Origin: Pristionchus mayeri
Lineage: Eukaryota; Nematoda; Chromadorea; Rhabditida; Neodiplogasteridae
Assembly (NCBI GenBank): GCA_036245805.1
Contig: BTRK01000005.1
Span: 35,569,469 to 35,633,468, forward strand
Reading direction: 5' to 3'
DNA length: 64,000 nucleotides
In this document: positions 24,517-35,910 of the stretch, piece by piece
How positions within the stretch are numbered: position 1 is the stretch's first letter
How the letters are laid out: each line of letters begins with the position of its first letter
Made by a program: the position numbers and the translations under genes
The notes under the pieces: model-generated
Told to the model about the DNA's origin: nothing
Seen by the model: only the letters and a program-made list of their open reading frames with translations
The model's database searches: none

Positions 24517-25444
24517 CTCGTAAACCACATCCTAAACCACATCGATCTCCACTTCTTCCTTTTCCTTCTCAGCGAAATCTCCGAAGAAGAGGACCTCGAA
24601 AACAGGAGAATGGATCGCCAGATACTGTATAACATAATCACCTAAGGTTTTAAAAAATATAAAAACCTCCTTCGATACATGGATCTTCTTTTCTTCGATC
24701 TTTAGAACGACGTCACTTCTGTTGTTCGGAGCAGCAAATTTGCCCATATCAGTGATGTATTCTTCAGCTCTTAAAAAGATCAGAAAAACTGGTTTTCCAC
24801 ACTTTAAAAATTTATACCTTTCCATTCTGATTATTGGAATGTTGAATTCGATTGAAGTCTTGTGATTACGATAGCCCGCCTGACAATGAAAACGATAAGT
24901 ACTTTTTTCAGTGCAGAACGAAAACTCGATATCTGAAGGTACTCCATTTGTAAATCCTGTTGAACAACAACTTGGTGTTATATTCATCGAAGACAGCGGT
25001 TTTCTGAAATATAGCAAATAGAATTTATGAAAATTATATTATTTGATACCTGCACATGATCAGCAACATGGCCTTGAGTCTAACGCACACACACGACCAC
25101 TTCTGCTTCGCACTTCCAGGGTCCCTTGTGATTAGAATCGCATCGCAACAAGAAATTCATATCACTATCGCAAATCTCCAATGCAGCAGTCCTGGAACAA
25201 AGAACCGTAAAGCGCTTTTCAATTGCTATAGCATATTTTAATCCATAATCTTAAATTAGAGCAAAAAATAAAAACACATTAAAATGAAACATCTGTACAA
25301 AAAATGGAAAGAAATGTATTGAAAAAATGCAAAAACTGACCATTTTAATCCTCTCTCATTGAACACTTCCGATTCGGCCTTGCCAGTAGCTAACATCGAT
25401 GATGTATCGTCGATCTCCCAGCGAAGAGCGAAGTTATCGGCCAT
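24517..25444 (-). pseudogene. 3'-truncated MATH-BTB gene R
   Basis: Exon 1 (25444-25340) encodes MADNFALRWEIDDTSSMLAT. The next MATH exon has RCDSNHKGPWKCE and then runs into a stop after a GT-repeat slip (TAG in VCVR-stop). Later exons give KFAAPNNRSDVVLKIEEKK and YLAIHSPVFEVLFFGDFAEK, where a 12-base tandem duplication (gatgtggtttag) places an in-frame stop at 24532-24534. After the donor at 24516 no further exons of the gene exist; the tail of C follows. Its first 57 coding bases lie inside the palindrome and recur at 34353-34409. Confidence 0.7.
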
Positions 25445-25696
25445 ACTGAAAAATATCAAAATATGATTTCAACAATTCGCATCAGCATGTGAACAAAAAT
25501 AGCATCCAACGGATTAGAGACCGCTCGACCTCCGTTAACAAATACGGGGAATACGACAGGAAATACATTTATCGAACTTCGGAGAACACAATAACAGTTG
25601 ACAGATAAATATTAGTGGATAGTTTTCAAAAACCTTAGGGGACAAAATTTACTGTGATGGATTACAGTAAATTGGAAATTCGATCGATTGCTTCTC

Positions 25697-27278
25697 TTAG
25701 GCAAGTTTCCCCACTCTTTCGCAAATCGCGGCCTTCATTGCATTAGAGAGGATGGAGAAATCGGGAGACGTCTGGAAACAAAAAGTTATTTCAAAAAATT
25801 GAAGCAGTGATAGTAAACCTTAGTCTTATTTGCCAGATTATTGAGGTTGGTGAACGAGTCGAGGCAATGGTCCTGAATATAATGAATGGAAATAAGGGAA
25901 CTAAAGAAATGAAAATATTGATATAATCCAATGCTGTACGATGGAGTTTGCGTAGTAAGAGTTACCGTACCCTGAAAGGTGTCAGTCTGTACTGGTCAGC
26001 AAAGAGCAACTTCTTCATCTCATCGAATCCTGTTGTCTTCGTGAGATACTTCTCCGCTTGGTTCAGAACGCGCTTCAGAAAGCCAATTAATACAAGTAAA
26101 AAAATCAGTATGTTAACCTCCATATGGAACTGATCAGCGAGCTTCAGAATGTGGGTCACCGTACGATCTGAAGTAGGACACTTTTGAAAACTGAGAATCA
26201 GATTCTAAATAATAAGTATTTGAAACATTCCATTTCATGTGATAACAAATGTGTAAATTATCCCAACCATTGAATTCAATCGTTCCGATGTAGATGAAAT
26301 GAAGAAGGTCGAGGAATTCCTGAATCATGTTGGTATAATCATTTATTGAGTAACAAATAAAATAACCTCATAAACAACATCCTCGATCTCAACTTCTTCC
26401 TTTCCCTTCTCAGCGAAATCTCCGAAGAAAAGGGCCTCAAACACGGGAGAATGAACAGCGAGATACTGAAATATATTACTCTCTGTTCAAGAGAACTTTA
26501 AAGCAACGAAATACCTCCTTCGACACATGGAGTTTCTTCTCTCCTATCTTCAGAACAACGTCGCTTCTATTGTTAGGGGCAGCGAACATCCCCGGATCAG
26601 CGAGCACTTCAACCCTGAACAAACACGAAATTCGTTTTTTTTCTTCAAAATTTAACAAACCTTTCCGTTGTAATAATTCGAATGCGGAACTCGATTGCGA
26701 ACTTGTGATGAGGCGGCCTGTTAGCCTGATTAGAGAGGATAAATGAAAGACGACATTTCCCCATACAAAGTCCAAACAATAAATATTTCGAATGAGTAGA
26801 ACAAACATAGTTTTCTACGGTGTTCCAAAGAGGACAGAAATTGAGAACTTTCTTGAAATCCTTCTCATCGAAAATGAGTTTTTCCTGAAAAAAATGCAAG
26901 GCGTACCATATATCAAAACTTATGTAATGAATAAATGAGATATGGTAAGATAAGTAGTACCTGTGAGATATGAAAGAAATTTCCCGCAGGTTCGAGCACA
27001 TACACGCCCAAATGAATTTCGCACGTCCAGGGTCCATTGTGATCGGAGAAGCATCGCACTGTGCAATTTGTAGAGTTCCCACTCTTTTCCATTACTACAG
27101 TCCTGGAATATTTGTATATGCAACTACGAAACTAGTGATATTTTGTAATGCATCAAATGAAAAAAACTTCAAATACAAACCACTTGAATCCCCCATAATT
27201 GAGCACCTCCGATTCGGTCTTTCCAATGTCCAGTTTTGTTCTGTCGATCTCACAGCGAAGAACGAAGTTGTCGGTCAT
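25697..27278 (-). CDS. MATH-BTB protein gene Q, left copy (intact)
   Basis: It mirrors 32509-34090, with one visible amino-acid difference (EKLIFDEKDF here, EKLVFDEKDF there). The 11-exon model starts MTDNFVLRCEIDRTKLDIGK. The MATH domain (about residues 1-125) includes RCFSDHNGPWTCEIHLGVYV and AIEFRIRIITTER. The BTB domain follows (FAAPNNRSDVVLKIGEKK, YLAVHSPVFEALFFGDFAEK, EFLDLLHFIYIGTIEF, DRTVTHILKLADQFHME). The C-terminal helices have RVLNQAEKYLTKT, DHCLDSFTNLNNL and SILSNAMKAAICERVGKLA. All exons are open and the splice sites are regular. By family, this is a CUL-3 substrate adaptor: the MATH half binds the substrate and the BTB half binds the cullin. The start is preceded by TTCCAGG. 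Being in a palindrome, the copy can be kept identical by gene conversion. Confidence 0.85.
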
Positions 27279-27508
27279 CCTGGAACTTTTCCTACTAGAT
27301 GTTCCCCAGGGATCAAGAATATCGCGAGTTATAAAATATTGTCACCTGGTTGTGAACCAGTAGTTGTTACAAACATTTTAAACTTGAATTACACTGTTTA
27401 TAACACTTCTCAATACGAAACACCAGAACAAAGACTTGGGAAATGGTCAGAAGAGAGCATGAAATTCAGCAAATATAATAGGCTATATCAAAACACAACA
27501 ATTAGTTG

Positions 27509-29462
27509 TTAGAGCGTCTTCATTTGATCACAGATCGCAATCTTCATTTCCCAGAGAATTTGTCGTACTTGGAGAACGACTGCAAATTTGTCGTAACATA
27601 ACATAAAGTAAGTGGTCAGCAGGATTAAATAAAATGAAAAAAACATTATAAGCAGCGTATTTATTAAACTGTGTATTTTAATTCGAAATATGCGAATCAA
27701 ATCTGTTATGAGGTTAACAAATTAGAGTACCTTGAAATCGGTGAGTCTGAATCCGCGAGGAGCAATTTCTTCATCTCATCGAATCCCTTCGACTGCATGA
27801 GATGCTTCTTAGCATGCTCAGCCACAATCTGTAATCATATCGGTGTTATCTTAACCAATATTTATGATAATTAAAATATTTGAAATTTAAAGTCGACCAA
27901 CATCATGAAATTTATTGAATTTGTGGGTGTGCCTGACCACGCCCACTCTCTTCCCTTTAAAATACTCTCTCACTTGACGTGATCAGGCACGCGCACAAAT
28001 TCAAATAATTTCACGGGTGATGGGCAACTTTCAATAAAACATGATTTCTCACTTCCATCTGATAACGATCAGCTAGATCCAAAATGTGCAGCACCGTGCG
28101 ATCTGAAATTTCAAGTACACATATTTTCTGCATGGAATCATGCTAGTGATTGGTATTACGGATGGTGTTGCTGAGCATTTGAGATGTACGTTAATCAACT
28201 TACCCGTGATCTCCATAGTTCCAATGTAGATCAAGTGAAGAAGATCGAGGAATTCCTTAGCGTTCGTAACGAACATGCTTGAAGAAAATTTAGCTAACCT
28301 CGTATGCCACGTCTTTAATCTCCACTTCTTCTTTGTCTTTCTCAGCGAAATCCCCGAAGAAGAGAGCTTTGAAGACAGGAGAGTGTACCGCAAGATAATG
28401 AAAGAAATAGTTTAATAACACAAAATATGTTTTTCTTTTCATAATATAGAGACAGTCATTAAGTTTTCAAATACCAGTAAAAAAATTAAGGTGAATGCGC
28501 GATTTTAAATATAATTTTAAATATTTGAAAAAAATAAAACCAATAAAAACAAAATTCGGAAGTCGATTAGCAGGAATATCTTCTGAATATTCAGAAAGAA
28601 ATAAACTTTCACCTCCTTGCAGACGTCAGTTTCTCCTCTCCGATCTTCAGAATGACGTTGCTCATACTATTCGGTGCAGAGAACTTGGCAGTGTCCGCAA
28701 TCGGTCCACCCCTGGACAAAATTTATTGTGAAAACAAATATTTGTTTCTTCTGTATGTTATTAAAGTTACAGAAAAAAATGCTTCTCCGAACTGATGATG
28801 CGAATCTTGATCTCGACAATGGCCTTGCCATCAAATGAATACTCCTACAAATAAATCATGCCAAAAAAGAGGCCGAAAGTGGTGATAACTCACCGGTTTT
28901 GACAGATCCTCCCACCAGAGGGAACTTTTATAGCGCCACTCGGAATCTGTTTCGTTGACACAAACTCGATTCTGTAAAATAAAGTAAGCCATATAAAAAA
29001 CACACTTAATCAAAAAAAAAATACCAACATATTATTTCCGATACCTCATCGACGAAAAGATAGTCAAAACCATTCACTTCGGAAATACACAGCGTAATAT
29101 CCACTTTCACTTCACACTTCCAACGCCTGTTGTGAGACGCATCGCATCGAAGCGCAATACCTGCTAATTCATAGGGGACAGCGGCGCCTCGATTCATTGC
29201 AACAGTCCTGACAAGAGTTGCATTCTTATCACTTCAACCACTCAATTTCTTGTCTATTGTTCTACATACGCAATATCGAAATCTACAGAATTTTAATTTA
29301 GGGTATCTTAATGAGAGCATTTTACTAAAGCGAATCAATTGATAAGCTTACCATCTGAATTCTCCCTCGTTGAATACTCCCGATTCGACATAGCAGATTC
29401 CCCGTAGCAATATCCGCTTCATCGATTTCCCATAGCAGAAGGAATTCGGATTTGTCGGTCAT
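27509..29462 (-). pseudogene. MATH-BTB pseudogene P, left copy
   Basis: It mirrors 30325-32278 and has the same lesions: exon 1 shifts frame after IDEADIATGN, the BTB entry exon has lost a base before the VCKE end, the acceptor before YLAVHSPVFKAL has AT in place of AG, and the DQY exon is shortened. Because both arms share every lesion I checked, the gene was already broken when the palindrome formed, or the breaks were spread by gene conversion. Confidence 0.75.
27905..28012. repeat. small inverted repeat in a P intron (left arm)
   Basis: The sequence gaatttgtgggtgtgcctgac is followed by an inverted relative gtgatcaggcacgcgcacaaattc. A MITE-like insertion, also present at the mirrored site 31775-31882. 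Confidence 0.6.
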
Positions 29463-29640
29463 TCTGAAAACTTATGAAGTTGTTCTTGGCAGAAAAAAAA
29501 CCGCCAATAATTAGTGAAATAACGGATTTTACAAGCACAAAAATATTAGCAATCTGGTATTGGACTTGTTCCTCCGAGTCAATGAGACAGATCAACTTCT
29601 TTATCGAAAATCGGAAATTGTTTAATGCGATAAATATTTA

Positions 29641-30141
29641 TACTATATATAAGGCGTATTTCTATTCTGTCTCATTTCGGCCCGCTAGTTATTAATAATA
29701 TCATGTTTTATGCGATCCTACTTTTTTGTATAGTTCCTGCTTCGAGTTTTTTCTTGGATCTTAGATTATGCATAATATAGACGCATGTTGATTTCCAGGT
29801 TCACTGTCTCTATTCATTCTCTCGCTCTTCTGATTTGGTTAAGATTCGCGAGGTTTGTTCCCATTTTTTAAAGTAACCTCTCTACTTTTTGGGATCTTAA
29901 AATATGTAAGAAAGCATGCTCTATGTTCTTATTATTCATCCCTTTTAGTCTCCTGAATACGACAGCTTCTCTGCTGATATGAAAGATGTAATCTGCGATA
30001 GAATGGCGAAGCTACCTTACTGATTTGATATTTCTCTTTTGATAATACATTATTTGTACACTTTGATCACTTTTCTAAAGGCGTTCATCTGTTTATGTTC
30101 AATCTTCGTTCTTCCTCTTGATACTTTAGATGTTTCTGTGT
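29641..30141. other. palindrome spacer (501 bp)
   Basis: Unique sequence between the arms. It holds the last two exons of a MATH-BTB gene (separate entry) and AT-rich flanks. The P copies start on each side and are transcribed away from it. Confidence 0.85.
29799..30023 (+). pseudogene. last two exons of a MATH-BTB gene in the palindrome spacer
   Basis: Exon 29799-29852 encodes VHCLYSFSRSSDLVKIRE and exon 29949-30023 encodes SPEYDSFSADMKDVICDRM, ending TGA. These match the C-terminal exons of genes C and E. No upstream exons are present, so this is a stranded tail, probably the original neighbour at the point where the inverted duplication formed. Confidence 0.75.
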
Positions 30142-30324
30142 TAAATATTTATCGCATTAAACAATTTCCGATTTTCGATAAAGAAGTTGATCTGTGTCAT
30201 TGACTCGGAGGAACAGGACTGGCCCAATACCAGATTGCTAATATTTTTGTGCTTGTAAAATCCGTTATTTCACTAATTATTGGCGGTTTTTTTTCTGCCA
30301 AGAACAACTTCATAAGTTTTCAGA

Positions 30325-32278
30325 ATGACCGACAAATCCGAATTCCTTCTGCTATGGGAAATCGATGAAGCGGATATTGCTACGGGGAATCTGCTATGTC
30401 GAATCGGGAGTATTCAACGAGGGAGAATTCAGATGGTAAGCTTATCAATTGATTCGCTTTAGTAAAATGCTCTCATTAAGATACCCTAAATTAAAATTCT
30501 GTAGATTTCGATATTGCGTATGTAGAACAATAGACAAGAAATTGAGTGGTTGAAGTGATAAGAATGCAACTCTTGTCAGGACTGTTGCAATGAATCGAGG
30601 CGCCGCTGTCCCCTATGAATTAGCAGGTATTGCGCTTCGATGCGATGCGTCTCACAACAGGCGTTGGAAGTGTGAAGTGAAAGTGGATATTACGCTGTGT
30701 ATTTCCGAAGTGAATGGTTTTGACTATCTTTTCGTCGATGAGGTATCGGAAATAATATGTTGGTATTTTTTTTTTGATTAAGTGTGTTTTTTATATGGCT
30801 TACTTTATTTTACAGAATCGAGTTTGTGTCAACGAAACAGATTCCGAGTGGCGCTATAAAAGTTCCCTCTGGTGGGAGGATCTGTCAAAACCGGTGAGTT
30901 ATCACCACTTTCGGCCTCTTTTTTGGCATGATTTATTTGTAGGAGTATTCATTTGATGGCAAGGCCATTGTCGAGATCAAGATTCGCATCATCAGTTCGG
31001 AGAAGCATTTTTTTCTGTAACTTTAATAACATACAGAAGAAACAAATATTTGTTTTCACAATAAATTTTGTCCAGGGGTGGACCGATTGCGGACACTGCC
31101 AAGTTCTCTGCACCGAATAGTATGAGCAACGTCATTCTGAAGATCGGAGAGGAGAAACTGACGTCTGCAAGGAGGTGAAAGTTTATTTCTTTCTGAATAT
31201 TCAGAAGATATTCCTGCTAATCGACTTCCGAATTTTGTTTTTATTGGTTTTATTTTTTTCAAATATTTAAAATTATATTTAAAATCGCGCATTCACCTTA
31301 ATTTTTTTACTGGTATTTGAAAACTTAATGACTGTCTCTATATTATGAAAAGAAAAACATATTTTGTGTTATTAAACTATTTCTTTCATTATCTTGCGGT
31401 ACACTCTCCTGTCTTCAAAGCTCTCTTCTTCGGGGATTTCGCTGAGAAAGACAAAGAAGAAGTGGAGATTAAAGACGTGGCATACGAGGTTAGCTAAATT
31501 TTCTTCAAGCATGTTCGTTACGAACGCTAAGGAATTCCTCGATCTTCTTCACTTGATCTACATTGGAACTATGGAGATCACGGGTAAGTTGATTAACGTA
31601 CATCTCAAATGCTCAGCAACACCATCCGTAATACCAATCACTAGCATGATTCCATGCAGAAAATATGTGTACTTGAAATTTCAGATCGCACGGTGCTGCA
31701 CATTTTGGATCTAGCTGATCGTTATCAGATGGAAGTGAGAAATCATGTTTTATTGAAAGTTGCCCATCACCCGTGAAATTATTTGAATTTGTGCGCGTGC
31801 CTGATCACGTCAAGTGAGAGAGTATTTTAAAGGGAAGAGAGTGGGCGTGGTCAGGCACACCCACAAATTCAATAAATTTCATGATGTTGGTCGACTTTAA
31901 ATTTCAAATATTTTAATTATCATAAATATTGGTTAAGATAACACCGATATGATTACAGATTGTGGCTGAGCATGCTAAGAAGCATCTCATGCAGTCGAAG
32001 GGATTCGATGAGATGAAGAAATTGCTCCTCGCGGATTCAGACTCACCGATCTCAAGGTACTCTAATTTGTTAACCTCATAACAGATTTGATTCGCATATT
32101 TCGAATTAAAATACACAGTTTAATAAATACGCTGCTTATAATGTTTTTTTCATTTTATTTAATCCTGCTGACCACTTACTTTATGTTATGTTACGACAAA
32201 TTTGCAGTCGTTCTCCAAGTACGACAAATTCTCTGGGAAATGAAGATTGCGATCTGTGATCAAATGAAGACGCTCTAA
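30325..32278 (+). pseudogene. MATH-BTB pseudogene P, right copy
   Basis: Exon 1 (30325-30435) begins MTDKSEFLLLWEIDEADIA, then shifts frame before the ESGVFNEGEF segment. The MATH exons TVAMNRGAAVPYELAGIAL.., NRVCVNETDSEWRYKSSLWW and EYSFDGKAIVEIKIRIISSE are open. The BTB entry (FSAPNSMSNVILKIGEE) is out of frame and has lost a base before the VCKE end. The exon YLAVHSPVFKALFFGDFAEK lacks an AG acceptor (ttcat in place of ttcag). EFLDLLHLIYIGTMEIT and DRTVLHILDLADRYQME are intact. The exon IVAEHAKKHLMQSKGFDEMK loses the DQY motif by a small deletion, and the last exon has a missing base before EMKIAICDQMKTL (TAA 32276-32278). A dead paralogue of Q. Confidence 0.75.
31775..31882. repeat. small inverted repeat in a P intron (right arm)
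   Basis: Mirror copy of 27905-28012. Confidence 0.6.
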
Positions 32279-32508
32279 CAACTAATTGTTGTGTTTTGAT
32301 ATAGCCTATTATATTTGCTGAATTTCATGCTCTCTTCTGACCATTTCCCAAGTCTTTGTTCTGGTGTTTCGTATTGAGAAGTGTTATAAACAGTGTAATT
32401 CAAGTTTAAAATGTTTGTAACAACTACTGGTTCACAACCAGGTGACAATATTTTATAACTCGCGATATTCTTGATCCCTGGGGAACATCTAGTAGGAAAA
32501 GTTCCAGG

Positions 32509-34090
32509 ATGACCGACAACTTCGTTCTTCGCTGTGAGATCGACAGAACAAAACTGGACATTGGAAAGACCGAATCGGAGGTGCTCAATTATGGGGGATT
32601 CAAGTGGTTTGTATTTGAAGTTTTTTTCATTTGATGCATTACAAAATATCACTAGTTTCGTAGTTGCATATACAAATATTCCAGGACTGTAGTAATGGAA
32701 AAGAGTGGGAACTCTACAAATTGCACAGTGCGATGCTTCTCCGATCACAATGGACCCTGGACGTGCGAAATTCATTTGGGCGTGTATGTGCTCGAACCTG
32801 CGGGAAATTTCTTTCATATCTCACAGGTACTACTTATCTTACCATATCTCATTTATTCATTACATAAGTTTTGATATATGGTACGCCTTGCATTTTTTTC
32901 AGGAAAAACTCGTTTTCGATGAGAAGGATTTCAAGAAAGTTCTCAATTTCTGTCCTCTTTGGAACACCGTAGAAAACTATGTTTGTTCTACTCATTCGAA
33001 ATATTTATTGTTTGGACTTTGTATGGGGAAATGTCGTCTTTCATTTATCCTCTCTAATCAGGCTAACAGGCCGCCTCATCACAAGTTCGCAATCGAGTTC
33101 CGCATTCGAATTATTACAACGGAAAGGTTTGTTAAATTTTGAAGAAAAAAAACGAATTTCGTGTTTGTTCAGGGTTGAAGTGCTCGCTGATCCGGGGATG
33201 TTCGCTGCCCCTAACAATAGAAGCGACGTTGTTCTGAAGATAGGAGAGAAGAAACTCCATGTGTCGAAGGAGGTATTTCGTTGCTTTAAAGTTCTCTTGA
33301 ACAGAGAGTAATATATTTCAGTATCTCGCTGTTCATTCTCCCGTGTTTGAGGCCCTTTTCTTCGGAGATTTCGCTGAGAAGGGAAAGGAAGAAGTTGAGA
33401 TCGAGGATGTTGTTTATGAGGTTATTTTATTTGTTACTCAATAAATGATTATACCAACATGATTCAGGAATTCCTCGACCTTCTTCATTTCATCTACATC
33501 GGAACGATTGAATTCAATGGTTGGGATAATTTACACATTTGTTATCACATGAAATGGAATGTTTCAAATACTTATTATTTAGAATCTGATTCTCAGTTTT
33601 CAAAAGTGTCCTACTTCAGATCGTACGGTGACCCACATTCTGAAGCTCGCTGATCAGTTCCATATGGAGGTTAACATACTGATTTTTTTACTTGTATTAA
33701 TTGGCTTTCTGAAGCGCGTTCTGAACCAAGCGGAGAAGTATCTCACGAAGACAACAGGATTCGATGAGATGAAGAAGTTGCTCTTTGCTGACCAGTACAG
33801 ACTGACACCTTTCAGGGTACGGTAACTCTTACTACGCAAACTCCATCGTACAGCATTGGATTATATCAATATTTTCATTTCTTTAGTTCCCTTATTTCCA
33901 TTCATTATATTCAGGACCATTGCCTCGACTCGTTCACCAACCTCAATAATCTGGCAAATAAGACTAAGGTTTACTATCACTGCTTCAATTTTTTGAAATA
34001 ACTTTTTGTTTCCAGACGTCTCCCGATTTCTCCATCCTCTCTAATGCAATGAAGGCCGCGATTTGCGAAAGAGTGGGGAAACTTGCCTAA
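32509..34090 (+). CDS. MATH-BTB protein gene Q, right copy (intact)
   Basis: The same 11-exon gene as the left copy, here on the plus strand. Exon 1 is 32509-32606, the MATH exons follow at about 32687-33127, and the BTB exons at about 33174-33680. The C-terminal exons end at TAA 34088-34090. Every exon I spliced is open and in phase. A predicted CUL-3 adaptor. It differs from the left copy by at least one substitution (GTT for ATT in EKLVFDEKDF), so the arms are not an exact mirror. The next gene downstream, R, starts 263 bp on but is cut off after 19 codons. Confidence 0.87.
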
Positions 34091-34352
34091 GAGAAGCAAT
34101 CGATCGAATTTCCAATTTACTGTAATCCATCACAGTAAATTTTGTCCCCTAAGGTTTTTGAAAACTATCCACTAATATTTATCTGTCAACTGTTATTGTG
34201 TTCTCCGAAGTTCGATAAATGTATTTCCTGTCGTATTCCCCGTATTTGTTAACGGAGGTCGAGCGGTCTCTAATCCGTTGGATGCTATTTTTGTTCACAT
34301 GCTGATGCGAATTGTTGAAATCATATTTTGATATTTTTACCTATCTTTCAGT

Positions 34353-34409
34353 ATGGCCGATAACTTCGCTCTTCGCTGGGAGATCGACGATACATCATCG
34401 ATGTTAGCT
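34353..34409 (+). pseudogene. 5' stub of gene R at the palindrome edge
   Basis: Nineteen codons (MADNFALRWEIDDTSSMLA) identical to the start of R at 25444. Homology stops abruptly in mid-exon, which marks the rearrangement breakpoint. The upstream pyrimidine tract has 10 extra bases (acctatcttt) compared with the left arm. Confidence 0.9.
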
Positions 34410-35910
34410 TGCAGTATTGTGAAATATCCCGACAAAAGAATTGCGCGCAAACAAGTGAGATACGCGCCTTTCATGATTTCGAAAAAAAACTTTTTTATGA
34501 TTGTAGTTCAGTGATCTTTTGTGTATAAGCCAATATTATTTAAATATAATAAACTTTTTATGCCGAATCAGAGAAAAGTGTATTTGTAATCGATTATTCT
34601 GATTGCGAGGCCAGCTTTTGCAAGCAATACCCAACACCGAGTAGATCTTTTCGGTCTTGTTGTATATGAATTATAATATTCTCCTCATTAGATTATTCCG
34701 ACGCGCCAGTCAAAAAAGATTTCAGTTTATTGTATATTTAGCAATTTCCCTTATTAAATTATTATTATTCAAAAACACATGTTTACTTATATTCACCTTC
34801 CATCGACTTGTTTACATGTCCTATACATGTTGACTCGCGCGCGTTCTCTCTTTCTCTAACGCTCTCTTCCTCCCGCGCGCTCTCTCGCCCCTTCCCTCGC
34901 ACCTCTCATTCAATTGTTCCTTTAGATGTAGCGCCGGATAATCGACCGATCTCCGCTGTCTATTTTCGTGCTATTGATTTATTTGAGATAAACGACTGCG
35001 TTTACTCACGTTCTCGCCGCGCCGGGGCTAACATGTTTACTCTTAGTTCCCATTTCCTCAATTATCTGCATGCCATTTGCATGTGACCTCGCACGCGCCC
35101 TCACTATTCTCTGCCTCTCTTCCTTTCGCACGCTCTCTTGCTCCCCTCTCCCCTCGCACCTCATTCATTCAGCCACTCAGTTGTTCCTTGATCGTTCACC
35201 GGCTAGTCGCCGGTCGATCCCCTCATCTATTTTCTGCTATTTATTTGTTTGTGAATAACCTCTGAGTTTTTTTTCACATTCACGCCCTCCGCGCACCCGG
35301 ATACCAAGGGTTTCACGCTCTTCTACTCCTCCGCGGACGCGCCCTTTTATTCGTCTTACTTTTTCATAGACAGAACGATGAATGTGCAGATTACATTGCT
35401 ACATTTTGAGCTCTAGATCCGATTTGTTCACATCAGAGTTCTACCTCTTTAATCCTATTCTTATTGTTATTTTTCTATGTTGCGTGTAAAATAAGTTCAA
35501 ATTCATCATTATGTTCAGAAACGAACGGTTTTGTCAGTCCGTGTCCGTACTTTAAAAAAAATTTAAATGCACCTTGACGCCCCAGGTTATAGTTTCTCTG
35601 AAACTGTATTTCGGGGTAAATCGTATTTTTTCTGTTGTATGGGAATTATACTTATGGCTCATTCCCATAATTAGATCATTCCTGTCGCGCGCTCTCTCTT
35701 TCTCTGGCGCTCTGTCTCGCGCGCACTCGATCGCTCTCTTTCGAGAGGCCCTTCCCTAGCCTCTCTCGTCATTTGTTTATTTTGCTTTAGCGCCGAACTG
35801 CAAATTTCAGAATAACGCTTCTTTATGCTATGACAGAGCTAGATTACTAAATCGAGTTAATTAACTGGAATATTTTTTAAATGCATATTTTCATAAATAC
35901 TGATTTCAGA
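34410..35910. repeat. pyrimidine-rich dispersed repeats, no gene
   Basis: Three diverged direct copies of a CT-rich block (cgcgcgctctctcg.., cttccctcgcacctc.., then ttgttcctt and agcgccg) lie at about 34835-34945, 35090-35215 and 35688-35795. Related CT/CG-rich text occurs in introns of B (7180-7240) and C (22405-22465). Short open frames here are by-products of the low complexity. The right end should contain the promoter of gene E. Confidence 0.6.

Larger units (their letters stand above)
25388..29640. repeat. left arm of a large palindrome
   Basis: This is the reverse complement of 30142-34409. Most positions pair as x + y = 59787. The sum shifts to 59797 beyond a 10-bp indel at 25442-25448 (extra bases near 34339-34348 on the right) and to 59782 near the centre after a net 5-bp indel. 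Base differences are very few; one changes Ile to Val in gene Q. It carries R exon 1 (part), Q and P on the minus strand. Confidence 0.95.
30142..34409. repeat. right arm of the palindrome
   Basis: The inverted partner of 25388-29640. The outer edge falls within the first exon of R after 19 codons; beyond it the sequence is unrelated (tgcagtattgtgaaatatcc). Confidence 0.95.

Noticed and set aside
26970..27512. 180-codon plus-strand open frame (and its mirror at 32275-32817)
   Set aside because: It runs antisense across exons and introns of gene Q, has no splice logic of its own and no motif; a shadow of the real gene.
25388..34409. Palindrome as a replication origin or a CRISPR-like array
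   Set aside because: The arms consist of ordinary spliced genes; there is no short repeat-spacer pattern and this is a eukaryotic sequence.
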